Shown here one piece after another: positions 16,613 through 24,003 of a DNA stretch of 64,000 nt. The position numbers were made by a program, and so were the translations under genes. Within the stretch, counting starts at the first letter, position 1. Each line of letters opens with the position of its first letter. Under the pieces are notes generated by a model. The model was not told the DNA's origin, ran no database searches, and saw nothing but the letters and a program-made list of their open reading frames with translations. Source of the stretch: Azospirillum sp. B510 (GTDB lineage Bacteria > Pseudomonadota > Alphaproteobacteria > Azospirillales > Azospirillaceae); the NCBI RefSeq assembly GCF_000010725.1, contig NC_013860.1, forward strand, positions 1 through 64,000, given 5' to 3'.

Positions 16613-19330
16613 ATGACAGACACGCAGCAGGCTTTCTTCGTCGCGACCAACGGCAACGATTCCTGGTCGGGGCGTCTGGCGGCACCCAATGTCGACGGCA
16701 CCGACGGCCCGTTCGTCACGCTGGAGCGCGCGCAGAGCGCGATGCGGGCGACCGGCATCCGCGACACCTATGTCCGCGGCGGCAGCTATGCCATGACGCG
16801 CACGGTCACGCTGACCGGGGCCGACAGCGGCGTGCGCATCATGGCCTATCCGGGCGAGACGCCGGTGTTCAGCGGCGGCGAGCGGGTCGGCGGCTTCACC
16901 GCCATCGGCGGCGGGCTCTATGCCGCGACGACGTCCGCGACGGGGCTCGACCTCTCCATCGGCGGGGTGCGGCAGAAGGTGGCGCAGACCGGCGACTGGA
17001 CCGCCGGCGACGCCAAATCCGGCTGGTCGGTGCTGGAGGCGGCGGCCGGCGGCGCCAGCAGGACCAGCCTGCGCGTTGGCGCCGGCGACGGGGCGATGGC
17101 GGCGGTGCTGGCCGCCGGGATCCAGCCAGGAACGATGGTCCAGACCTTCGACACCGAACGGCTGTCCGACAGCATCGTCGGCGTCGCCTCCGCCGATGCC
17201 GGCAGCCGGACCATCAATTTCACGCAAGGGGTGAAATACGCCCTGCGCAGCGGTGGCACCTACCGCCTGCTGAACGACGACGCCTTCATCCGCGACGCCG
17301 GAGAATTCGCCTGGCAGGCCGAGACCGGCCGGCTGGTGGTGAAGCCGCAGGATCCCGGCACTCTGCTTGCCCAGGGCGCGGTGGTGGCGCGGCTCGACAC
17401 GCTGCTGGCGCTCAACGGGGCGAGCGGCGTCACCCTCCAGGGGTTGACCTTCGCCGACACCAGCTGGGACGGCTCTGCCCTGACGCTGACCAATGCGTCT
17501 GGCAACAGCATCGCCGGCAACCGCTTCGTCAATGTCGGTACGGCGATGACGCTGACCGGCTCGTCGTCCAACGTGATCGAGGCCAACCGGCTGGAGCATC
17601 TGGGAGCCGGCGGCATCAAGGTGACCTACGGCAGCAACGGCAACCGCATCGCCGCCAACGGCATTTCCGATATCGGCGAGGTGCTGAAGGATGTCGCCGG
17701 CATCCAGCTCTACGGCACCAGCGGCACGCTGATCTCCGGCAACGATATCCGCAACAGCCCGCGCTACGGCATCTCGATCAAGAACTGGGACGGCGCCACC
17801 GTCAACACCGGCACGGTGGTGGAATACAACCGGATCTACAACACGATGACCGAGACCGCCGACGGCGGCGCCATCGAGATGCTGGGCCGGTCCAACCTCG
17901 ACACCCGCACGGTCATCCGCGGCAACGACATCCGTGCCGTCGGCGGGCTGGCGACCGACGGGTCCGGTTGGCTCGACCGCCAGAAGAGCTTCGGCGTCTA
18001 TCTGGACGACATGGCCAACGGCGTCGCCGTCCGGGACAATTTCATCCAGAACACCGGCTGGGCCAGCGTCTTCATCCATGGCGGCGATTCCAACAGCGTC
18101 ACCAACAATTTCGCCGTCCTGTCCAACCCGCGCGAACGCTTCATCCGGCTGGAATGGGTGCCGAGCGCCGGGAGCATCGGGCGGCTTGCCGACAACAGCG
18201 TCACCGGAAACGTCGTCTCCTCCTCCACTGGCGTCGATTACTGGGAGTTCTGGACTCCCGGTTCCTACAGCGTCACCGGCAATCTGCTGCAGGGCGCGCG
18301 TGGGCTGAATGGTGGCGACAGGGTATCGTCCGGACTGTTCGCCAACCCGGCGGCCGGTGATTTCCGGCTGGGCACCGGCGTGGCGGCGGCTCTCGGGATC
18401 CATGACCTCGACTGGTCGCGGATGGGCTCCGCAGCGCTGACTGTGCCGGGAATTCCGGCTCCTGTCACGGAAACGGGAGGCGCCTCCTCCTCCCCGGCGG
18501 CCGGTCCGGGCCCGATGCCGGAACCGGTATTCTCGCCGCTGGCCTATATCGCCTCCTATGCCGACCTGTCGGCCGTCTTCGGTACCGACGCCGCGGCCGG
18601 CGCCGCCCATTACATCGCCAACGGCCGGGCGGAGGGCCGGACGGTCAGCTTCGATCCGCTGGCCTACATCGCCTCCTATGGCGACCTTGCCAACGCCTTC
18701 GGGGCCAACGGCGACGCCGGCGCGGCCCACTATATCGCCAACGGCCGGCGCGAAGGCCGGACGGTCAGCTTCGATCCGCTGGCCTACATCGCTTCCTATG
18801 GCGATCTCGCCAACGTCTTCGGGGCCAACGGCGGTGCCGGTGCGGCCCACTACATCGCCAATGGCCGGGCGGAGGGCCGGACGGTCAGCTTCGACCCGCT
18901 GGCTTATCTCGCCTCCTACGGCGATCTGGCCGCCGCCTTCGGCGCCGACCGCAGGAGCGCCGAAATCCATTACATCACCAACGGCAGGGTCGAGGGGCGG
19001 ACCGTCACCTTCAACCCGCTTGCCTATCTGGCGGCCAACGCCGACCTTGCCGCCGCCTTCGGTGCCGACAGCGGTCGGGCCGAGCTGCATTACCTGGGCA
19101 CCGGCCGGACGGAGGGGCGGCGCACCACCTTCGATGCCGGGGCCTATCTGGCGGCGAACGGCGACGTGGCGGCGGCCACCGGCGGCGATCTGAACGCGGC
19201 GATGCGGCATTACATCCTGTATGGCCGCCTGGAAGGCCGGATGCTGAGCCCCACCGCTTCCAGCGTCCACGCGGCTGGGTTGCCGCCGGAGGCCGCCACC
19301 CTGGCCGCCACCGGAATGGGACGAGCATGA
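16613..19330 (+). CDS. Right-handed beta-helix surface protein with six YLAANPD-type repeats
   Basis: A 905-residue protein without a classical signal peptide. Residues about 5-600 form a pectate-lyase-like parallel beta-helix: FFVATNGNDSWSG at the start and many NxI/NRxxN coils such as GNSIAGNRFVNVG, GNRIAANGISDIG and GTVVEYNRIYNT. This fold occurs in polysaccharide lyases, epimerases and glycan-binding proteins. After a Pro/Ser/Gly linker, residues about 640-880 contain six copies of the same ~40-residue repeat as the RTX protein (FDPLAYIASYGDLANAFG...HYIANGR.EGR). The ATG at 16613 is chosen over a TTG at 16580. It is probably a secreted glycan-acting or matrix protein. Confidence 0.82.
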   Translation: MTDTQQAFFVATNGNDSWSGRLAAPNVDGTDGPFVTLERAQSAMRATGIRDTYVRGGSYAMTRTVTLTGADSGVRIMAYPGETPVFSGGERVGGFTAIGGGLYAATTSATGLDLSIGGVRQKVAQTGDWTAGDAKSGWSVLEAAAGGASRTSLRVGAGDGAMAAVLAAGIQPGTMVQTFDTERLSDSIVGVASADAGSRTINFTQGVKYALRSGGTYRLLNDDAFIRDAGEFAWQAETGRLVVKPQDPGTLLAQGAVVARLDTLLALNGASGVTLQGLTFADTSWDGSALTLTNASGNSIAGNRFVNVGTAMTLTGSSSNVIEANRLEHLGAGGIKVTYGSNGNRIAANGISDIGEVLKDVAGIQLYGTSGTLISGNDIRNSPRYGISIKNWDGATVNTGTVVEYNRIYNTMTETADGGAIEMLGRSNLDTRTVIRGNDIRAVGGLATDGSGWLDRQKSFGVYLDDMANGVAVRDNFIQNTGWASVFIHGGDSNSVTNNFAVLSNPRERFIRLEWVPSAGSIGRLADNSVTGNVVSSSTGVDYWEFWTPGSYSVTGNLLQGARGLNGGDRVSSGLFANPAAGDFRLGTGVAAALGIHDLDWSRMGSAALTVPGIPAPVTETGGASSSPAAGPGPMPEPVFSPLAYIASYADLSAVFGTDAAAGAAHYIANGRAEGRTVSFDPLAYIASYGDLANAFGANGDAGAAHYIANGRREGRTVSFDPLAYIASYGDLANVFGANGGAGAAHYIANGRAEGRTVSFDPLAYLASYGDLAAAFGADRRSAEIHYITNGRVEGRTVTFNPLAYLAANADLAAAFGADSGRAELHYLGTGRTEGRRTTFDAGAYLAANGDVAAATGGDLNAAMRHYILYGRLEGRMLSPTASSVHAAGLPPEAATLAATGMGRA
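18530..19249 (+). repeat. Six in-frame copies of the ~40-residue repeat
   Basis: Six 120-bp units in tandem. Units 1-3 are nearly identical at DNA level, which suggests recent duplication, and units 4-6 are more diverged. The pattern is F(D/S/N)PLAYIASYgDL, AFGa, AaHYI.NGR.EGRTVs. It matches the units at 11140-11745. Confidence 0.9.
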
Positions 19331-19352
19331 GCGGTGCCTTCCGTCCGCCTTG

Positions 19353-20548
19353 CAGGGCAATCGCATATCAGATTTGGGCGAGCAGTTTTCGGAGGAAGGC
19401 GGAATTCCAGGCGGCTCGCAGCAGCTTGACGCGGGTAGACCCCTTGGAAGCATCCTTTGAGACGAGGTTGATGGCGAGGTGCCGGAGGACGGCGAGGTTT
19501 TCGGGGCCGTTGTCCTTGCGGTTACGGGCTTGATCCTCGTTCATGGTGACGTCGAGGCGCCAATGCAGGCTGTTCTCCACGCCCCAATGGGCGCGGACGA
19601 CCTCACCGCAGCGTTCGGCGGAGAGCGGCGTGCTGAACAGGTAGTAGGCGGTCTCCGTCGTCGTCTTGGCCGGGGTTTCGCGGGTACGGACCACCTTGCC
19701 GATGGCCGCCAGCCCAGGCCATTGGTGAATGGCCTGGAGCCAGGTAATGTCGGTGGAGACGACGCTGGTACGGGTCTCAATGCGGCCATGATCGCCATCA
19801 ACGGTGGTGTGGCTGGTGGTGGTCGTGGTCTCGGGATCGTCGAGAAACAGGCTCACGTCAGCATGGAGCGTGCCCTGATTGCCTTTGAGCGCCAAGGCGT
19901 AGTCGCCCTTCCGATCGATGATTTTCTGGGCGATGTCGCGCTGGCAGTTGAGCGCGTCGACGGTCACGATGGTCCCTTTGAGCGCCAGCATCTCCAACAA
20001 CGTGGGCACGGCGGTGATTTCGTTGGACTTGGCGTCGGTGGCGATCTGAGCGAGCACCAGACGCTGCTCGCACCCCCAGGCGCTGACCATGTGCAGGGGC
20101 GACTTAGCACTCGCCGTATCGAAGGAGCGCCGCAGCGCCTTGCCGTCGATGGCGATGACGCCCTGGCAGGTCTCGGCAAAGCGGTCCATGAAGGTGCGGA
20201 AACAGGCCTGAAACTGCTTGGGATCAAGGAGACGAAACAGCCGGCTGAAGGTATCGTGCGATGGCGGACCGCCCTTTAAGGTGAGGAATTCGCCCAGAAA
20301 CTCCTGACGTTCGTCAGCGAACTCCGCCATGTCGATGCAGGTTCGCCCACCGCACAGGAACGTGCAGAGAGCGATCATCAGCATTTCATGAAGGTCGTGT
20401 TGACGAGCATTGCCCCGTCGTGGATCGTCCAGCGCTCCAAAGCACGCTTTGAACCCTTCCATCTCGTTCCCCCAACGCCCAAATCGGTCCGCCGGGTAGA
20501 ATCAAATCCGATAGGAATGGCAAGGCTTTTCCGTATGCGATTCCCCTG
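19353..20548 (-). mobile_element. Intact ISAs1-family insertion sequence
   Basis: The ends are inverted repeats: left CAGGGCAATCGCATATCAGA and right (complement) CAGGGGAATCGCATACGGAA. The element is flanked by a perfect 10-bp direct repeat GTCCGCCTTG at 19343-19352 and 20549-20558, the target-site duplication. It carries a single full-length transposase gene. The intact ends and perfect duplication indicate a recent insertion between the beta-helix gene and the downstream membrane-protein gene. Confidence 0.93.
19368..20462 (-). CDS. ISAs1-family transposase
   Basis: A 364-residue DDE transposase of the ISAs1 family, complete from MEGFKACFGALDDPRRGNARQHDL to the C-terminus. Recognisable segments are GVIAIDGKALRRSFD (first catalytic Asp), TIVTVDALNCQRDIA (second Asp), ALKGNQGTLH and HWGVENSLHWRLDVTMNEDQAR (catalytic Glu). 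It fills nearly the whole element and has no frameshift, so it may be active. Confidence 0.95.
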   Translation of the reverse strand: MEGFKACFGALDDPRRGNARQHDLHEMLMIALCTFLCGGRTCIDMAEFADERQEFLGEFLTLKGGPPSHDTFSRLFRLLDPKQFQACFRTFMDRFAETCQGVIAIDGKALRRSFDTASAKSPLHMVSAWGCEQRLVLAQIATDAKSNEITAVPTLLEMLALKGTIVTVDALNCQRDIAQKIIDRKGDYALALKGNQGTLHADVSLFLDDPETTTTTSHTTVDGDHGRIETRTSVVSTDITWLQAIHQWPGLAAIGKVVRTRETPAKTTTETAYYLFSTPLSAERCGEVVRAHWGVENSLHWRLDVTMNEDQARNRKDNGPENLAVLRHLAINLVSKDASKGSTRVKLLRAAWNSAFLRKLLAQI

Positions 20549-20644
20549 GTCCGCCTTGCCTGATTGGGTGACAAGGCGGGCGTCAGCCGTTACAACGGCC
20601 CGTTCGGCGCCGCTGTCCCGCGGCACCCGGATTTCCATGCGGGG

Positions 20645-21742
20645 ATGATGGCTCAGGCTCTTCTCGACACCCCCTTCACTCAATCGGCCGATCCCGATCC
20701 GTTGGGACGCGGCCCGTTGGGGAAGGGTCCGGACAAGCCGGCCGGCCGGCGGTGGCCGCTGCTGGTCAAGCTCGCGGTGACGGTGGCGGTCCTGGGCGCA
20801 CTCGCCGCCGGGGCCGACTGGGCGGGCATTGGCGCGCGCCTGTCGGCTGCCGACCCCTGGCTGTTCGCCGCCGGCTTCGCCGCGAAGGCGCTGACCCTGC
20901 CCTTCGCCTCGCAGCGGTGGCGGTCGGTCGGCCGGGCCGCCGGCTTTTCCCTGACCCGCTGGACCGCCTTCCGCTTGCAGATGGCCAGCAGCTTTCTCGG
21001 TCAGATCCTGCCGGGATCGGTCGGGGCCGACCTGCTGCGCGGCTGGTTCACCTGGCGGCTCGGCCACCCCGCCGGGCCGGTGATGCTGGCGCTGCTGGTC
21101 GACCGGCTGATGGCGCTCCTGGGCGTGGTGCTGATCGGGCTGGTCGGGCTGCCGCATCTGGCCGCGGTGGCGCCGCCCGCCGTCGCCGCCACCGTGCTGG
21201 TCGGCGGGCTGGTCCTGGCCGTCGCCATGGGGCTTCTGCTGCTGGCCGGCCGTCTCCCCCGCGACCGGCTGCCGATTCCGAAGCGGCTGCGCGACGGGGC
21301 GCTGGTGCGTACCGCCTGGGGGGCGGTGGCGCAGTTGCGTGCCATGGCCGGCACCCCAGCCGCCTGGGCGGCGCTGGGCCATGGTATCGGCGTCCATCTC
21401 GCCACCATCACCGCAACCATTCTCTTCGCCCGCTCGGTCGGCCTGCCGCTCGGCTGGCTGGACGGGCTCGCCATCGTGCCGGCCGCCATCGTCGCCGCGG
21501 CACTGCCCGTCTCGCTCGGCGGCTGGGGGGTGCGCGAGGGGGCGATGGTCGCCGGCTTCGCGCTGCTTGGCTTCGATGCCGACGCGGCTCTTCTGGTCTC
21601 GCTGCTGGTCGGGCTGTCGATCGCTGTCCTGTCGCTGCCCGGCGGCCTGTTCTGGCTGCTGCTGCGCAATGAGACGGCGGCGGCGCCCGATGCCGGCTCC
21701 TCCGGCGGACCCGACGCCTTTCCCACGGATTTTTCCCGATGA
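20645..21742 (+). CDS. LPG-synthase-type integral membrane protein (UPF0104 family)
   Basis: A 365-residue multi-pass membrane protein of the lysylphosphatidylglycerol synthase transmembrane / UPF0104 family. Family-like features are SSFLGQILPGSVGADLLRGW, VLLDRLMALLG-like DRLMALL, and SLGGWGVREGAMV near the end. It lacks the aminoacyl-transfer domain of true MprF, and such stand-alone proteins often sit with glycosyltransferases and act in lipid or glycan export. Two adjacent ATG codons (20645 and 20648) follow a weak GGGG site. The ISAs1 element ends 97 bp upstream and may have separated it from its promoter. It overlaps the next gene by 4 bp (ATGA). Confidence 0.8.
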   Translation: MMAQALLDTPFTQSADPDPLGRGPLGKGPDKPAGRRWPLLVKLAVTVAVLGALAAGADWAGIGARLSAADPWLFAAGFAAKALTLPFASQRWRSVGRAAGFSLTRWTAFRLQMASSFLGQILPGSVGADLLRGWFTWRLGHPAGPVMLALLVDRLMALLGVVLIGLVGLPHLAAVAPPAVAATVLVGGLVLAVAMGLLLLAGRLPRDRLPIPKRLRDGALVRTAWGAVAQLRAMAGTPAAWAALGHGIGVHLATITATILFARSVGLPLGWLDGLAIVPAAIVAAALPVSLGGWGVREGAMVAGFALLGFDADAALLVSLLVGLSIAVLSLPGGLFWLLLRNETAAAPDAGSSGGPDAFPTDFSR

Positions 21743-23232
21743 CAGACCTGCCCACTCCGACGCTTTCCGAGACGTCCGCCGAAACGCGTGCCCTTTCCCC
21801 CCGCCAGCAGCGGATCCGCGCCCTGTTCGACGCCATGGCTCCGCTGCGCGAGGGCTGGGCCGACCGCAACCGCGCCTTCCATGACGCCGACCGCGCCTAT
21901 CTGCGTTTCCTGATCCCGGAAGAGGCGACGGTGCTGGAGATCGGTTGCGGTGTCGGCGACACGCTGGCGGCGCTCAAGCCGGCGCGCGGCGTCGGCATCG
22001 ACCTCAGCCCGGCGACGATCGAGGTGGCGAAGGCGCGCCATCCGCATCTGGAGCTGATCGCCGCCGACGCCGAGGATCCGGCGACCATCGACGCGGTGGA
22101 GGGGCCGTTCAGCCACATCCTGCTGTCGGGCACCATCGGCTTCCTCGACGACATCGAGGAGACGCTGCGCCTGCTGCGCCGGGTCGCCAATCCTAAGACC
22201 CGCATCATCGTCAGCTATCACTCCCGCGTCTGGGAGCCGATCCTGTGGGCGGCGGAAAAGCTGGGGATGCGCATGCCGCAGGGGCAGCAGAACTGGCTGT
22301 CCACCAGCGACATCGTCAATCTGCTGGATCTGGCCGGCTGGGAGCCGGTGCGCCGCGAATGGCGCCAGCTGATCCCGAAGCGGCTCTTCGGGCTGGGCAC
22401 GCTGGTCAACCGCTACATCGCACCCTTGCCGGGCATCCGCCGGCTGTGCCTGCGCAACTATGTCGTCGCCCGGCCGCAACCCGCCGCGCAGGAGGTCATG
22501 GTCGACGGCAAGCCGGCCTCGGTCACCGTGCTGATCCCCTGCCGCAATGAGCGCGGCAACATTGAGAACGCCATCCGCCGCCTGCCCCGCTTCGCTCCCG
22601 ACATCGAGGTGATCTATGTCGAGGGCAACAGCCAGGACAACACCTTTGATGAATGCCTGCGCGTCCGCGACGCCTATCCCGACTGGGACATCAAGGTCAT
22701 GAAGCAGCCCGGCAAGGGCAAGGGCGACGCGGTACGCGCCGGATTCGCCGTGGCGCGCGGCGACATCCTGATCATCCTCGACGCCGACCTGACGGTGCCG
22801 CCGGAAACCATGGGGAAATTCTATCAGGCCATGGTGTCGGGGCGCGGCGAGTTCGTCAACGGCACCCGGCTGGTCTATCCGATGGCGCCGGAGGCGATGC
22901 GCTTCCTGAACTTCCTGGCCAACCGGGCCTTCGCGCGCATCTTCTCCTTCCTGCTGAACCAGCGCTTCACCGACACGCTGTGCGGCACCAAGGTGCTGTG
23001 GCGCCGGGATTACGAGACCATCGTCGCCAACCGTCATTACTTCGGCGACTTCGATCCCTTCGGCGATTTCGACCTGATCTTCGGCGCCGCCAAGCAGAAC
23101 CTGAAGATCGTCGAGGTGCCGGTGCGCTATGCCGACCGCAGCTATGGCGAAACCCAGATCTCCCGCTTCAGCCATGGCTGGCTCCTGGCCCGCATGGTGG
23201 TGTTCGCCTGGAAGAAGCTGAAGGCGTTCTGA
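21739..23232 (+). CDS. Fused SAM methyltransferase and GT2 glycosyltransferase
   Basis: A 497-residue two-domain protein. Residues about 45-250 are a class I methyltransferase (VLEIGCGVGDTLAAL, then GVGIDLSPATIEVAKARHP). Residues about 258-490 are a family 2 glycosyltransferase of the dolichyl-phosphate mannosyltransferase type (VTVLIPCRNERGNIENAI, KGKGDAVRAGFAVARGDILIILDADLTVPPE with the DxD, and GTRLVYPM). It overlaps the upstream membrane-protein gene by 4 bp, so both are likely to act together, possibly making and moving a polyprenyl-phosphate sugar. The methyl acceptor is unknown. Confidence 0.87.
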   Translation: MTDLPTPTLSETSAETRALSPRQQRIRALFDAMAPLREGWADRNRAFHDADRAYLRFLIPEEATVLEIGCGVGDTLAALKPARGVGIDLSPATIEVAKARHPHLELIAADAEDPATIDAVEGPFSHILLSGTIGFLDDIEETLRLLRRVANPKTRIIVSYHSRVWEPILWAAEKLGMRMPQGQQNWLSTSDIVNLLDLAGWEPVRREWRQLIPKRLFGLGTLVNRYIAPLPGIRRLCLRNYVVARPQPAAQEVMVDGKPASVTVLIPCRNERGNIENAIRRLPRFAPDIEVIYVEGNSQDNTFDECLRVRDAYPDWDIKVMKQPGKGKGDAVRAGFAVARGDILIILDADLTVPPETMGKFYQAMVSGRGEFVNGTRLVYPMAPEAMRFLNFLANRAFARIFSFLLNQRFTDTLCGTKVLWRRDYETIVANRHYFGDFDPFGDFDLIFGAAKQNLKIVEVPVRYADRSYGETQISRFSHGWLLARMVVFAWKKLKAF

Positions 23233-23236
23233 GACT

Positions 23237-23458
23237 TCACACCGGTTCGGCGGCGGCCAGCGGCAGGAAGGCCTGATAGCCGTCGCGCTGCTCGGTCAGG
23301 CTGAGCAGCAGGTCGGCCAGGCTGTCGCGGGCGAAGGCGTCGTCGGTGGCGGCCAGCCGGCGGCGCACGACGGCTATGAACTCCTCCAGCACCTCCAGAT
23401 GCAGGGTCGCGGAGGCGAGGACGTCCTTGGCGATGGGGGCGGCGATGGGCGCGGTCAT
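23237..23458 (-). CDS. Small helical protein, paralogue of its neighbour
   Basis: A 73-residue soluble, helix-rich protein. The core HLEVLEEFIAVVRRRLA...FARDSLADLLLSLTEQRDGY matches the core of the next gene at 23497-23730 almost position for position, so the two arose by tandem duplication. The family is not recognised. It is convergent with the methyltransferase-glycosyltransferase fusion, with only 4 bp between the stops. Confidence 0.6.
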   Translation of the reverse strand: MTAPIAAPIAKDVLASATLHLEVLEEFIAVVRRRLAATDDAFARDSLADLLLSLTEQRDGYQAFLPLAAAEPV

Positions 23459-23496
23459 GATGGCGGTCTTTCGCGGAAGGGGAAGCGGCGATCGGA

Positions 23497-23730
23497 TCAG
23501 GCGGCGAGCACCGTGACGGGCTGGTCAGCGACCTCAGGGGTGCCAAGCACGGCGCGGTAGGTCTCGCGCTGTTCGGTCAGGCCGGCGAGCAGGTCGGTCA
23601 GGCTGTCGCGGGTGAAATCGCAGGTGACACCGTTCAGTTTCGACTGGGCGATCGCGATGAATTCATCGATCATTTTCAGGTGTATGGAAGCAGAGACGAA
23701 GACGGTGACGGCGCAATCGATCTTTGACAT
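23497..23730 (-). CDS. Small helical protein, paralogue of its neighbour
   Basis: A 77-residue protein with the shared core HLKMIDEFIAIAQSKLN...FTRDSLTDLLAGLTEQRETY. It lies upstream of and in the same direction as its paralogue, 38 bp apart, so they probably form a small operon. It has no signal peptide, membrane segment or known motif. The function is unknown. The about 200 bp upstream (23731-23929) is AT-rich and has no gene. Confidence 0.6.
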   Translation of the reverse strand: MSKIDCAVTVFVSASIHLKMIDEFIAIAQSKLNGVTCDFTRDSLTDLLAGLTEQRETYRAVLGTPEVADQPVTVLAA

Positions 23731-23924
23731 GGCGAAAATCCCTGTATTTCTGGTGGCGGCTGCCGCCTGTTCTGATGGGTTTATTGAGCCATTTTGCCAG
23801 TTAACGAGGCGTTAAGATCGCCGATTGGTCTCAGGTCGATTGGTGATTACCTCTTCCAAAGAAAATTATATTCTGCGATTTGGCGGTAGTATTACTTCTT
23901 TCGATCGAGGGTTTGATCGGGCAT

Positions 23925-23955
23925 GAAAAAACGCGGCCGGGAAACCGGCCGCGTT
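23925..23955 (-). terminator. Rho-independent terminator of the phoX-like gene
   Basis: A perfect 11-bp stem (arms 23930-23940 and 23945-23955) with a GAAA/TTTC loop is followed on the minus strand by a run of Ts (complement of 23926-23930). It lies about 50 bp after the stop codon of the minus-strand PhoX-like gene. Confidence 0.9.
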
Positions 23956-24003
23956 CTTCATCGTCTCGGCAAGGGCCGATCAGGCCCCATCACACCGGCC
24001 CAA

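Noticed and set aside
18530..19249. CRISPR-like repeat array
   Set aside because: The 120-bp units are in-frame protein repeats inside a coding gene, without unique spacers.
16346..19453. Long antisense open frame (1035 codons) opposite the beta-helix gene
   Set aside because: It is the shadow of a GC-rich repetitive gene, with composition and repeats that mirror the real coding strand and no recognisable domains.
21001..23175. Long antisense open frame over the membrane-protein and methyltransferase-glycosyltransferase genes
   Set aside because: Both plus-strand genes have clear domains; the antisense product is low-complexity and has none.
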